A stretch of 64,000 nt of DNA, from the NCBI GenBank assembly GCA_028023455.1, contig JAQFVV010012416.1, forward strand, positions 791,001-855,000, given 5' to 3'. Position 1 is the first letter of the stretch; the number at the start of each line of letters is the position of its first letter. The position numbers and the translations under genes were made by a program. Origin of the DNA: Epiperipatus broadwayi (Eukaryota > Onychophora > Udeonychophora > Euonychophora > Peripatidae). The notes below the pieces were generated by a model, which was given only the letters and a program-made list of their open reading frames with translations, was not told where the DNA came from and did no database searches. This document shows, in pieces, positions 24,336-36,430 of the stretch.

Positions 24336-25069
24336 TAAAAATTGTAGCCTAATGTTGCATTGTATTGTTTTGACTGGCAACAATGCCATAAACTAGCCAA
24401 GCCCAGCTAAGTAATTAGGTGCCAATATTTTCTATGCAAAAAAAGTTAGATGCCCTATTAAAATTTTAAAAACATTCATAGAGATTTTTTTTTTTAATGA
24501 TAAAATGAAAGTTATCAATTTAGATGTGAGAGGAAAAAAAGTAAAATATTTCTATAAATGTTCATTCTTGTATTGTTTCTAAAAACTTAATCCTTAGTTT
24601 ATATAAAAAGTTTAAACTAAAAATCTGAAACAGATACTCTAAGCCATTCAACTGCAAATTGTGGGTGATTGTATAGATTCTGAAATAGATATGGACTTAA
24701 AAATATCAAAACAACTGGAGATGACATATCTTCAATATTGAGGCTGCTGTTACAATTTTCATGGAAATATAAAAAAAAATATTGAAGAAAAAAAAATATT
24801 GTCCAGAATAACTGTTTAATTGTGATAAACCTGGGTCATTTTGATATATCAATGGTTCCAGAAGAACAATAGACCGATTATTTTAGTGTCTATTTTATTT
24901 AAAAAATAAATGTATAATACAGTAAGGTTTTTTTTTTTAGTTTTCTTTTGAATCAATGTGAATGAATGAAGAATGCACACACATCCAGTAAATATGATTG
25001 CTCTCTCAACTTATTCTAATAATTACATTGTTCCTTTTTTAATATTATAATATAACGTTAGCTTGTGTA

Positions 25070-25330
25070 TGATACTATCATCATTATCATCAACCATTAT
25101 CAATCCACTGCAGAATGAATGTCTCTCCAAGCTCAGTCCATCTTCTCTGATCTTCAGCTTCTCTCCTCCACATTTTCCCTGCACACTTTTTTATTTCATC
25201 CATTCATCTCACATGTGGTCTCTTTCTGGGTCTTTTACAATGTCTTGGAATCCAGTTTAAGATTTCAATTGTCAATCTCTTTTAGCAATATGTCCAGCCC
25301 AATTCCACTTGTCTTTTAATGTTTTCAATG
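25070..25330 (-). pseudogene. LINE (RTE-like) ORF2 C-terminal remnant
   Basis: Minus-strand frames read KWNWAGHIAKRD, then WIPRHCKRPRKRPHV, then MDEIKKCAGKMWRREAEDQR and RWTELGETFILQWIDNG. This is the familiar tail of many RTE-type endonuclease/reverse-transcriptase ORFs (KWxWAGHxAR, KRxxGRPxxRW, AQDRxxWRxLGEA). Frameshifts and stops break it. It ends in a TGATGATAATGATGA-type simple tail, typical of such 3' ends. Confidence 0.8.
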
Positions 25331-25869
25331 AGGTCAGTAACACCTGTTTGTTTTCTTATTTGTATAGAAATAAATATATATAAATACTATACATATACAA
25401 ATATATTGGTGTTATATATGAGGGTGTGTTTGTGTGTGCTTAGTAATCATTATGTATTACATTGAAAATAAAGGTTATAATGAAATATTTTTAGGAATAC
25501 ACTACATATGCTAGGATGCTTGGAATGAAATATAGAGATATCACGACTTCACTTCATTTCCTGTCTAATAACTTCCATATTCATGTGACTCATTTATACC
25601 TTTTGTTTCAATTTAAAATTTTAGAATGCATTTGCACATTCTGTAAAATCAAACTTTGGTGACTAAATATTTTGTTTTAAGCATTCTTTTTTTAAATACA
25701 GTATTAATCTTCAGCAAATGCATTCCAAGCCATTTGAATTCTTGTTTTTATTTTTTCCCATATCCTAGTAATTCAAATACACCCAGGAAACTTAAATTTC
25801 TTGAGCATTAATTTAATTTTATTCAAATCTATTCTACCTTTTCTTCAAACATTCTAAATTTTGTTTGTT

Positions 25870-26160
25870 ACTTATGCATTAGACCTGCTACATCTTTTCA
25901 CATCCATGTCATTCACTGATAAATTTCTGACTTTGCAATCCCGTGAAATAAACCCATGTGGTCTTGTCAAATAACATGTACATGGGAACTTCTGACAAAC
26001 TTAGGTCATAAATTTTTATACAAAAATAATAAAAACACATTATGATACTAAATAAAAACAGGTAGCTACAGCCAGGGAAACTGACAACTGTTTCATTGTG
26101 GAATTGAGGGTAGAACAGTGGCAACTTTGATGGAAACAATCAAACAAAATGTGTCAAATA
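25870..26160. repeat. Family D dispersed repeat, copy 1
   Basis: TATGCATTAGACCTGCTACA and ATCTTTTCA match the arms of the hairpin at 27275-27512. AAAATAATAAAAACACATTA is shared with the interior of the hairpin at 26697-27027. Confidence 0.55.
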
Positions 26161-26696
26161 CGATCTGCCGAATATGAATATTTTCATGTGAATTATAGAT
26201 GATGCTTTTTTTTTGCAAGTCTGACTGATATCAAAAAATCAGTCTACCATAGTGATTTCATTTGATAAAAGTTCACACACCCCCCCCCCCATTTTGATAA
26301 GTTTACTATGTTCTCTCTTTTTTTTTTTTTAAAGAAAATAAATGGAGTTAGACACAGTTCTCAACCAAGATCCTGTTCAGGTATTATATCGCATAAACAC
26401 ATGTATTTTAACTTATGATTTTGTTCCAGTCTCAGCTAGATGTAGATTTTTTTTTTTTGATCTGTCCATTTTGTAATTTTTTTTTTTTTTGCCATAGTTA
26501 ATAGACTTTTTTTTTTGCTTTACTGTCCATTTTGTAATTAGTACATGGTAAGAATGTTTTGATTTTAGCGAATGAATAGATGTACTAGTAATTTTTTTTA
26601 TTTTGCTTATGTAGTATTTTTGTTGTTGTTAATTTTGTTTCAGTGTCCACTTTGTAAAATTTCTGCCAGAGTTAATATAACTAGTATTTTTTTATT

Positions 26697-27027
26697 TTAA
26701 GTAAAATTTGGTAAATTTCTGCCTGTGTTTGCGATGGGAGAATGTCCTATCTTTCTCCAGTGAGGGGACGCAGAGAGAATGCTTGTGAGAACACAAAGTG
26801 CCATTTTAGAAATTCATAAGTATCAGTAAATTTTTAACAATTAGAAAAGTATAAATTTGCACACAAAAATAATAAAAGCACGTTATGATACTAAATAAAA
26901 ACAGCTAGTTGTGACTTTTTAAAATGGTGCTTTGTGCCATCACAAACACCCACCACCACTCCCTTTGCTGGAGAAATGTACAGCATTCTGCCATTACAAT
27001 CACAGCCAGAAATTCCCAAATTTTACT
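26697..27027. repeat. Inverted-repeat element with 100-bp arms
   Basis: AAGTAAAATTTGG and TTTCTGCCTGTGTTTGCGAT pair with CACAGCCAGAAATTCCCAAA and TTTTACTT; CAAAGTGCCATTTTA pairs with TAAAATGGTGCTTTG. A worn foldback element with no ORF. Confidence 0.7.
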
Positions 27028-27274
27028 TAAAATTAAAATTTACTGAGTGTAAAATGTGATAGTAGGGACCTCTACAGGTGTTTAACCACAAGCTTTTATA
27101 GCCTCAGTAAATATTACTTACATAATCAATGTGCGTTTAATAAATTTAAAATTAAAAATACTATGCATATTAACAAAAAAGAATACTACATGAGCAAAAT
27201 TTATTTTCACAAATTTATACTTTTCATATTGTTAAAAACATACTTTTCCAGGTGTTACTCATAAGGCTGCAATT

Positions 27275-27512
27275 GGTGTTACGTATTAGATCTGCTACAC
27301 CATATTACATATGTATCGGTCTTCTGGTAATTTTCTAAACCTTGCAAACAAGTTCTGAAATAACATATACACAGGGTCTGTTTTGACAACTTTATAACTT
27401 AAGTTTGTCAAAAGTTCCGGTGTTCACGTTCTTTGTTGACATTGCAAGATTAGAAAGTTATTGGCGGATTGATACATATATGAAAAGATGCAGTAGGTCT
27501 AATATGTAAGTA
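27275..27512. repeat. Inverted-repeat element, family D copy 2
   Basis: GTTACGTATTAGATCTGCTA pairs with CAGTAGGTCTAATATGTAAG; the arms are about 75 bases with several mismatches. Confidence 0.65.
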
Positions 27513-28399
27513 TCTATTATTCTTTTGATCTTTTCTTCATCAGGTATTTGTGCAAAAATAATAGAAACTTAAAATGACTTTGATCAATGTTTCCCAACTA
27601 TTTTTGGTCATGACTTTATTTTATAATAATCATATAATCCATGATTCACCCATGGCATTTGCATGAAAAGATATTTTTAGTAAAGAAAATATTAAAAGAA
27701 ATTTTAGAACATATTTCTAGTCTAATATTTAATATGATGTTTATATTTGCATCTGAGCGACCAGATTTGGGATTCAGGCTGAATATTTGTTGAAGACAAG
27801 CTCTTATCACTCTTGGCATTCAGTCTGTTTCCTGTCTTTATTTTGGCATGAAGCATTAAAAATCCATTCTTGCAGAGGTATGTGGATGCTAATGGGAAAA
27901 AGCACATCATGAATAAATTGGCAATTATTCATAAAACAAATGTGCTGAGGAATTCTGCAGATCCAAAAATTTATTTTGTACTTTACCAGAAATTCTGGAT
28001 AGATTTAAGAATATGAAGAATGGGTTTTATATCAGTGCAACTTTTTCTTTTTCTGTAAGTTTAGGAAAGTACTGATAAAAATTTTTTCAAGAGATTAGAA
28101 GTGTCTGACAATATTCAAATTCTTAGACAGTCCACTTCTAGATTTCTCTATCACCCTACAGCGTTTTTCAATGTTGGCAGTGTTTCCAACTTTCTGATAC
28201 CATTGCAACTTGGATGCAAATGTCTGAAGATTAGCTTGAAATTGATTTATGATGTTTTCATTTACCTAAAATTTCATTTTTAGCTCATTTGACTAGTCTA
28301 GAATTTTTGCTAAATAAGCAATTCTTTTCTTATATGCTCCATTATTAAAATAAGTTATAGAGTCATGTTTTCCTTTTAGGAATAATTGAGTTCATGTGT

Positions 28400-28549
28400 T
28401 TTGCTGAAGGTTTGATATTGTTTACCCCTCTTCTTCAGGTGTTGCTGGCTTAACCTGTGTCAGGACAAGCATGGGATTCGAACCTGGGTCTTTAAATTCT
28501 TGATTATTGAATTTTAAGGTAATGCTCTAACCAATTGAGCCCTCCTACC
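28400..28549 (-). mobile_element. tRNA-derived SINE copy 1
   Basis: The minus strand has a box-A-like GGCTCAATTGGTTAGAGCA (28540-28522) and a box B GGTTCGAATCC (28484-28474), the spacing of a polymerase III promoter in a tRNA head. The body continues through GCCAGCAACACCTGAAGAAG. The second copy is at 32290-32413. Confidence 0.75.
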
Positions 28550-28719
28550 AAAAGCAACAATCAGTAGAAATTTCATATACTTATCTATGAGGTTCCTCCT
28601 GATTTCTCCACTTTTTCCTAAGAGCTAAGTTGATTAGTGGTTTTTATACATTATGTATAGTCACACTAGGATGGCTTATGGGATTTTTTGCCATTGTCAT
28701 GTGAGCAGCTTTTTAAAAT

Positions 28720-28830
28720 ATTACTAACAGTTGAATGTATTTGGAATATTTAAATAAAGTTAAATTTTTCTATAGGCATTCAATACGCATATTAGATGAT
28801 GGAAATAGTCCAATATAAAAATATAATTTT
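28720..28830. repeat. Family B dispersed repeat, copy 2
   Basis: ACTAACAGTTGAATGTATTT, then AAATAAAGTTAAATTTTTCT and GATGGAAATAGTCCAATAT. It lies 170 bp from SINE copy 1. Confidence 0.7.
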
Positions 28831-30274
28831 TGAGTTCATCTTTCAACTCAAAGGCATGATTGGCAGTTTCTTTTGGCAACTATTACATAATAGTGCAGAG
28901 TAAAAGAACCTGGTGATTGGATTTCATGTTTTAGAGAATTTTTTAAAGAGATGGATGCTAAAAGGTCCAGATTTGATGTAATTCACACATTTTGATCAGA
29001 GAATCAAGCAGTTTATGCAGAAAAGCTGGAAGAGTCTTATTTGAAGGAATGTATATGTAAATTATTGTAATGAATATCTTTTGTTTGGTAGCAAATTTTT
29101 CACTTTTTCTCGAAGGCCTGATTTTGGCTCTAACATAGTTGATGCTCCATGTGTACAAACTTTTCAAATATTTTTCTATTTAGCCCTCTACACTCACAAA
29201 AGCTATTTATCATCTCTATAACATCTCCAACTTTGATAGTAGTTTCAAATGCATTACTACATGTAAACTCTTCTTTAAAGCCACCCAAAAGAATATATTT
29301 TACAAAGACAAGGAGCAGGAAATAAACTTACATCAGTTAATTCATCAACTTGAAAAGAAAGTAATGGAGAAAGTCTGATTTTATTAAAAATTTACTCTTT
29401 CATATCGATGGACATGTCTGAAATGAATGTTCTAATAGTTTTATTGATTGGGGATATATGTTCTATCCTTATCTTACTGACTTCATCAATAATTTATCAC
29501 ACCATCTCAACGTACAGTGTTTGATGAGCGTTTTGTTATTTGCATAAGGATTTTCTTATTTGGCAATTTCCAATGTGATGCCATGTGATTTTTGCATTAT
29601 TGTTGTTTGCTTTTTTGCTGAAAACTTGCTGAAGAATGAAGTCTCTGACTGATATCTGAGAATAATTTCATGGCATTTAAAGAATGCCAGTTTGATTTTT
29701 AAATGTTCTTAATGCTTTGCCTATATGTGACATTTAAGTTTCGAACGTTTTTTAGAAACAACATTGAGAATAACATTGCAAAAATGCACAATGGCTTTTC
29801 TAATGTATTGCTTATCAAAGCAAAAAGCCAAAATTCAGAGATAGTTTTTTGAATATTTGTTTTGTTCGTCATTAGTATCAATTTTTGAGAATATAAATAA
29901 AAAGTAATTCTTTTTTTTTTTTTAAATAATAGAACCTCTCTCGACCTTAATCACCCCAAGAGACAAAAAAAAGGCCAAGTCTTAATAGATCATGGTGTGG
30001 AGACCACTCTACCAAGTACACCCCTGTCAAGAATAAAGTCATCTACAGACAATCCTACACCAGAATGTCAGATACCAGGATGGTTACCAGATACCGGCAG
30101 GGAAGTCTCAGGGCGATTAAGGTTGAGAGAGGTTTCATTATCTTTTAAAAAAACATTCTGTTTTGATTAAAAATAATCTTTTTCGTATTTTTTATTTACA
30201 GTTTATGAATTTTATTGATTTTTAAACATATATTTAGTGCTTGTCATCTATCTCATTCTTTTATTAAAATAATA
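28831..30274. other. Non-coding DNA between family B and the mariner fossil
   Basis: Contains a short inverted pair, CTCTCGACCTTAATC (29938-29952) and GATTAAGGTTGAGAG (30116-30130), enclosing about 160 bp with CCAGGATGGTTACCAGATAC. It may be a small inverted-repeat element. Nothing else recognised. Confidence 0.45.
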
Positions 30275-30983
30275 CATCTATGAGGGGGACCAAAAATAAC
30301 AAGAATTTTCTAACAAAAATTTGTGTATTTATTTTTAGGTGTTGCCAATTAAATCCTTTCAAAGTATTATCTACAATTTTTTCTTCTTCCTCCTTTCCTT
30401 ATGTATTGATTTCTATATTTACATATCACAGTATTTCCAACCTTGTTATACACTTAACAATACTATTTTTTACACCGAAACATTACTATTACAGTTTCGA
30501 CTGTCCTGCAGTCATCATCAGAGATTTTTATAATCCTTCTGATAATGACTGCAAAACAGTCAAAACTGGAAAAGTAAAATTTTGATGTAAAAAATAGTAT
30601 TGTTAAGTGTATAAGAAGGTTGGAAACAGTATGATATATAAAGTATAGTCTACTAAATGCAATGCACCAATCTAAATGTGTTTTTCACTTTTTAAAGTGT
30701 TCCTAAAGCATTTGCAAATTGATGCCTTTTAATACCTTCATCATTTTTCCTTCACACTTCTAAGTCCACACACAAAAAAAATTTGAAGCATTTTTTTATT
30801 CAAGAGAATAAAAAGAAGTCACATGGAATGACATCGAGTGAATATGGCTGATAGATAAGCTAGGTCATGATGAATTTAATTTTAAATTCTTTCACACTCA
30901 AGATTTTGTGCACTAATGCACTGTCATGATAAAGCATGCACTCATAACTTTTCCACAAAACAGGACCTTTAAGTTTAACCATA
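30275..30983 (-). mobile_element. DD34D mariner fossil, catalytic C-terminal part and end, with nested hairpin
   Basis: On the minus strand YHDSALVH (near 30920) matches the HDNAPAH motif and, 34 residues after its Asp, PCDFFLF (near 30815) matches the PYSPDLAPCDFFLF motif. Stops interrupt it. The plus-strand end ATGAGGGGGACCAAAAATAA (about 30280) resembles the end of the related copy at 61146. A foldback element (about 30415-30640) sits inside. Confidence 0.6.
30415..30640. mobile_element. Foldback element, family F copy 1
   Basis: AACCTTGTTATACACTTAAC with TACTATTTTTTACAC pairs with GTAAAAAATAGTA and GTTAAGTGTATAAGAAGGTT. The loop side holds GACTGTCCTGCAGTCATCAT against ATAATGACTGCAAAACAGTC. 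Nested in the DD34D mariner fossil, so it is the younger of the two. Confidence 0.75.
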
Positions 30984-31295
30984 TCATGCAAAAATTTCAG
31001 GACTTATAGGTCTTAAATACCTGATCATTCCAAATAAATCTAAGTGAATAATGCTGTTTGCATTCAAAAAAATTAACAGTATCTTGACATTGGACTCCAC
31101 TGTCCATGCCTTTTTGGGACATGGTAAATTTGACACTTCCACTAAACCATTCATAAACTTGTGTTTTTTCCCAGAAGCTGTTTCATGCAATATAATTATT
31201 TCCACTGCCATCTTTCCTTTAAAAAAACAATAGAATTTCATGTTCCAACTTTTAGCCATTACAAAAATTGACAAAAATGCTAACACACTTTTCAA
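30984..31295 (-). pseudogene. DD34D mariner transposase fossil, N-terminal and central parts
   Basis: Residues such as NMKFYCFFKGKMAVEII resemble the first helix-turn-helix of SETMAR-like mariner transposases. SNVKILLIFLNANSIIHLD resembles the central RNVKxMLxxFFDxxGIIH motif. The segment between the two is far too short, so an internal deletion is inferred. It continues downstream with the DDE part at about 30780-30960 in other frames. Confidence 0.6.
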
Positions 31296-32134
31296 AAATA
31301 TATTATTTCCAGCACTATGATTTTACATGGTGACATCATATTGATGCAGATGGGTCCCCAAAAAAGGGATCTAGTGGTAGAGCATTACTACAGCAGGCAT
31401 GTTTACCAGAAAACAGCTTCCAGTTGTTTTGGGGCCCAAAAATACTCAAATAAATTGTTTCCATTGGAAAATGATAATAATTGTGTAGAACTTGTAAAGT
31501 TATTTAGATTTAAACAATGCAAGCCATACTCTACAGAAGATGGTGGTTAACCATTTGCCAAATAAAGATGGCTGATTATTGATGAATTAAGTTTGCACCA
31601 GTTTGTATTGGAGAGTTTATCACAGATATTACTGACTTTCATCATTACAAACATAGCAATTGTAACAAAATATTGAGGATAATTTTTATCTGGGATAAGA
31701 GAGTAACAACTTTATTTCAGTCTTCACATTCGACAGTGTGTTATGATACAGATTAAAAATAAATTTTGATACTGAATTCTGCATCATAATTTTTATTTAT
31801 TTATTAAAAACAGATCACTTTTATTCTAAGATTTATATTTATCCTCTGATATATAAACATCAATTAAAAATAAATTGTGTACTGTAGTTTTTTTTTTTAG
31901 TTTGCTGTTTGTAACATAGAATTTTACTCTGATGGATAACATTGCTATAACTACGTTTCTAATCAAGATCTACTTCAGCAGAAATTTGAAAAAATATTAA
32001 AATTATACCAAAGAAAATAATTAAAGTAATGTAAAATGGTTTGATATGTATGAAGATAGGAACCTTTTAATATTTTTATTGTCCACTATAGTAAGCCCAA
32101 CACCTTCTTTTATTCATCAATCTGTTTTATTTTA

Positions 32135-32240
32135 TTTCTATTTTTATATTGGACTATTTCCATCATCTAATATGTGTATTGAATCTCTTTAGAAAAATTT
32201 AACTTTATTTAAATATTCCAAATACATTCAACTGTTAGTA
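32135..32240. repeat. Family B dispersed repeat, copy 3 (inverse)
   Basis: ATATTGGACTATTTCCATCA through AAATACATTCAACTGTTAGT, the inverse of copy 2. It lies 50 bp from SINE copy 2. Confidence 0.7.
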
Positions 32241-32289
32241 ATAGCACATCAAACAGGTTAGTATATGCATAACATTTCAAGAGGTATTA

Positions 32290-32413
32290 TTTTCCCCTCT
32301 TCTTCAGGTGTTGCTGGCCTGACCAGTGACAGTACTAACATGGGATTTGAACCTAGACCTTTAGATTTTTGAGTATGGAATTTTAAGGTAATGCTCTAAC
32401 AACTGAGCATCAC
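32290..32413 (-). mobile_element. tRNA-derived SINE copy 2
   Basis: Same family as 28400-28549. The box-A-like part is TCAGTTGTTAGAGCATTACC and the worn box B is GGTTCAAATCC, followed by GGCCAGCAACACCTGAAGAA. About 80% alike by eye. Confidence 0.7.
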
Positions 32414-32826
32414 AAACCTTCGGGAAAATACTGTTTTATTCTAAATTTGTTTTATTTTGTTAGATTTAATTTGCTTTGATTTAAATCCTTGTGAAATTTA
32501 TATAATTACAACTAAAATTAATTGCAGTATCCCCTTCCTCCAAGGAAATCTTGTGTTTGGGATTCATAGTTTTTTAAATATGGAAGAGTAGGAGGGTGAA
32601 GAGTTTTAAATATTTTGATATCAAATTTAAAAATTCTTAGAAATTCAATGTTTTAAGTAATTCATGTGATTTTTTTGGTTTCATTTAACTTAAAATAAAA
32701 AAGTTAATTTGCAATATAGTTTTGTTAAGCATTTTTGTTTAAAACAATTTTTTATGATAAAAAGAAAAAATATCAAACAATTTTTAACAGAAAATGTCAC
32801 TAATGCTTTATTATATTTATGTACAC

Positions 32827-32836
32827 ATACTAAATA

Positions 32837-32873
<37 letters not shown>

Positions 32874-33170
32874 AGGAGTATGCATATTAACTTATTACAG
32901 AATTATCTACTGATATATATATAAACTATAAATTTCAAATTGATTTACAGTAAAATTATATGTATTAAATAAAGTTCATTTATAATATAATTTTGATATT
33001 TTTTTTAAAGCAAAAATGTTAAATATTTTTTATTTAAAATATGTCATATTTTTAGTCATACTAAATATGATGAAAACATAAGAGGTATACATATTAACTT
33101 GTACCAGAAACATTTAGTGTTATATATATATATATATATAAACTATAAGTATCAAGTCAATTTAAAGTAC
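32827..33170. repeat. Tandem duplication with (TA)n, period about 230 bp
   Basis: TACTAAATATGAT, TATRCATATTAACTT and ATATATAAACTATAA occur in the same order at about 32827-32935 and 33058-33150, each with a long TA run. Confidence 0.7.
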
Positions 33171-34109
33171 AATATAGTTTTTCATTTTTATTTACTGCAC
33201 CAATTCTAAAAAGTTAAAAATAATGGAGATATTTTTATGTATATTAAATGCTTTTATTTACTATACAATAAAATAAAATAAAAGTTTCTTCGAGTAAAAT
33301 TGGGTTTTTTAGATTTAACAGGAAATAAAAGCATGGGGAATCCAGAAATTAATGAAGTCGGTCCCCTCTCACCTCCTATGTTTCTATTTCCAGTTAAATC
33401 TAAAATTCCCAATTGTGGTTGAAAAAATTATTTTTTTCCTTTTAATGATATGCTAAATAAAAGTACTTAACATAAAAAAAAAATTCTCTTATTTTCAAGT
33501 TATTGTTCACAGTGTTTTAGAGTTTCTATAATAATAAAAAGCTTTTTTCTTTCTCCAATTATTTCACTGAAATAAAATCTTTAATTTAGTTACTACAATT
33601 TAATCAACAATTACTAAATTTCTTATACTCACATATTTGACACCATTCACTATAAATAAAAACATTAACAATTATTATTAATTACTACTTAAGCTAAAGT
33701 TTATCACATCATTTTTAGCTCATGTGTAAACTTTAAATTTATTGGTAATACATTGTCTAATTACCCATACCACTCTATGGTGCTGTTGCTAGTGAAAAAC
33801 AAATAGATATAATGTTACCGGGCTGTTTTGAAATTTTGTTGATTTATGTTTTTAATTTTTGGATTTGCTTGATTTTTATTTTTTGTTGTTGTTGTTGTTT
33901 TTGTAACCGTTTTGATGTATATTTCTTAAAAATAAAATAATGGTATTTTTATTATTATTATTTTTTTTTTGGGGGGGCTTTTTAAAATATTCTGTCTTTT
34001 TTTTTTTAAAAAAAAAAATAAACATTTCTTTTTGTCCGGTCTTTTTTTTTTTTTTAAAGAAACTTTTTTTTTTGTTCCAAGTCTTTTTTATTGTTTTTGA
34101 TGAAACTTT

Positions 34110-34490
34110 TTGTTATTTTTTATCGAGAAGCAACAAGGCTTTCTCGACAGACCTCTCTAAGACCTGTCGTCATATTCCTTATGGCATTTTGATACCTTTC
34201 AAATGCAGCTCTAATACGCTTCACTGTAAGCTGATCCTGGCTTCAAGAATAAATTAGCTGTACTGCTTGTGAAAAAGTGATTCGGCAGCCCTCAAAGCCT
34301 GTTCCATGAGTGAATGGAACACCTTCATCGACATTGACATGATTGACATTCCATTTCAGATGTTTGACAATGCCTTAATTTCATTAAGCCACCACAAAGA
34401 CAGTTTTTCTGGGTGGGTAAAATATTTTGGGGGAGGGTTGAAGAAAGGCTACTGCCTCTGCTTCTGTAGCAGGTAAATCTCAAAACTACA
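34110..34490 (-). pseudogene. Merlin (ISXO2-like) transposase remnant
   Basis: Minus-strand frames spell EAEAVAFLQ, then NCLCGGLMKLRHCQ and ECQSCQCR (zinc-ribbon cysteines), then TFSQAVQLIYS and QLTVKRIRAAFERYQNAIRN, ending LREVCRESLVAS. This order matches the N-terminal zinc ribbon and the start of the catalytic domain of ISXO2/IS1595-type transposases, the Merlin superfamily. At least two frameshifts and two stops are present. The DDE catalytic part is missing, replaced by T-rich DNA. The segment is visibly richer in G+C than its flanks. Confidence 0.6.
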
Positions 34491-35910
34491 ATGCTGAACG
34501 ATCGTCTTCTATTGAACTATTTTGATCTCGAAAAAGTCTTGGAAAGTGCGTGACTTGATCATGAACTTTGCTGAATCATAATTTACACTCCTCATTTAAT
34601 GAATTCTGATCCCTGAAAATGAAGGTAGGGGCGTTTGAGAATTCATTACAATTTTTACTAACTCACATCAATTACAATACATTTAAGCAAAAAATAAATC
34701 CATTCTAGTATACTTGTCATCATTACAACTACTGAAACCTTCATATCATATGCTGTACAAGAGTCAAGAATAATGTCTATAGAAAGTGTTGCATACTCAT
34801 CACTAATAATGTTCAACATGCTAGAGATGTTGGAGTAAGGATGCACTTCAACGTCTTAGTGTTTGAACAGTTTACAGGCCATAAGATCTATGAGCGGCCT
34901 TGTAAACAGCATATTTATATGCTTTAGCATAGAAACAGCACCATCATGTGGTATGAATCAATAGATCATGTATTACCAATTTATTTAAAGATTGATAAAT
35001 CTTTTCTTATTAAACACAATCACATGACATTACAAATCTAATTCCACTCCTTTTTGCTTGTGTAGTATTTTAAATACATTTAAAACTTATTTTTCTACCT
35101 CTCACACTCCAAATTCATGAATAAAAACATCTAAAAAAATAAATGATCCCCAAAATGCATTTCTAATTGAATCAGCATTCTTTTATTTATTTATCTATTC
35201 TTACAAATTTAATTATTTATTATTTTTACTTATTAAATATAGATGCATTATCTTCTTTACATTATTTTTTTCTTATATTACAGAAAATTATTAAAAATAA
35301 ATTATTAATGAAATATAATTAAACATATTCATGTTAGTAGAAGAGAAAATAGTCTCTTCTGTAATTAATTGTGTGGGAATTTGGTTCTTAAGCACTTGAA
35401 GTGATATCTTAAGCTTTGATCCAGGAATCTTTAGTTCTTCAATCTGTCATTCTGTTATTGGGATAAACTATAAAGGTCATGTTAGAATAAAAGTTGCCAA
35501 AAATAAATCAAATCCTCCTCTTTTCTGGCAATAGTATTTTTTTTATCACTGGTCATCCAGAGGTGGAGAGTGTCCTTTTTGATCTAAATGTGCTAAAATG
35601 TGACTATTGTGTGGAGAGAGTTTTTATTAATGATATTTTTATGATTGCATTATAGTTTTTATCAGCATGATAATTATAAGTTTAAAGATGTTTCCTTTTA
35701 TGTTCTAACTTTTCCCAGAATGAACTTCTTTTCCTTTAGAATTATCACTTCCCAGGATTTGTTTCTATCCATAGTTTTGTTAAAGTTATAAATATCACAG
35801 TGAATTGGAAAATATTGGCATTTCCTGAATAATTTACATTTAACTCTGACTAGTCTCAATTTAGAAAGTGATAAGTAAGAACTGCAGCTGTATTTCCATG
35901 AAAAACAATA

Positions 35911-35962
35911 GCAAACTCTCCATATAGTAATGCCACCAGTGCATTCTAAGATCTAGATGCAT
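35911..35962. repeat. Family E fragment
   Basis: GCAAACTCTCCATATAGTAA followed by TGCCACCAGTGCATTCTAAG, joined abruptly to LINE-derived sequence after about 35962. Confidence 0.55.
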
Positions 35963-35974
35963 AATAATAATATG

Positions 35975-36430
35975 ATAATAGTAAGGAAAGTAGTTTATTG
36001 TTTAAGGTTCCAACGGGATCTTTAGCAATAAGAGAATATACCTGTAAATGGAAAAACATGGGTGATTTAGTCTGTAAATTGTGTATGGAAGGAATAGAAA
36101 ATATTAGGCATTTGTTAATTGAATATAAATGATTGAAAACAGAAAGGGTACATATAATGAAGTTATGGAAAAATAAATATGAAAAAAATGTTTATTCAGA
36201 AAGTGGATTATTGGTTTTTATGTTGGAAAAGATAAGGGGGATTTAGATATAAAAGCCATAGATTTGATAAAGATTATGTCATGGAAATAGGATGGAGCAG
36301 AATATGGGGAAACTTAGAGTGGGGAATGAAAAATAAAGTGGCTAACAGGTTTCTTTGGGCATAATTGCTGAGAGATTCTTGAGTTCGTTTAAGGAGAAGC
36401 CACAGTACATCACATCACATCACATTATGT
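35975..36430 (+). pseudogene. LINE ORF2 C-terminal remnant with CACAT-repeat tail
   Basis: The plus strand reads REYTCKWKNMGDLVCKLC, continuing MEGIENIRHLLIEYK. This is the C-x2-C ... H-x-x-x-E(C) zinc-knuckle-like motif seen near the C-terminus of many non-LTR reverse transcriptases; the last Cys is replaced by Tyr. Stops follow. The 3' end reads ATAATTGCTGAGAGATTCTT and ends in (CACAT)n at 36405-36425. The same tail occurs inside the hAT element at about 4388-4450. Confidence 0.65.

Noticed and set aside
23270-24420. Possible element bounded by loosely inverse TTAGCCAGTTTTGG and CTAGCCAAGCCCAGCTAA
   Set aside because: Too many mismatches by eye and no target duplication; only the internal tandem duplication is supported.
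30280-30585. 101-codon plus-strand ORF
   Set aside because: Crosses the end of a mariner fossil and one arm of a foldback element; no protein signature.
31317-31550. 77-codon plus-strand ORF next to the mariner fossil
   Set aside because: No motif, no partner copy, and antisense to the likely 5' part of the mariner relic.
33940-34257. 105-codon plus-strand ORF rich in Phe
   Set aside because: Comes from T runs and the antisense of the Merlin transposase remnant.
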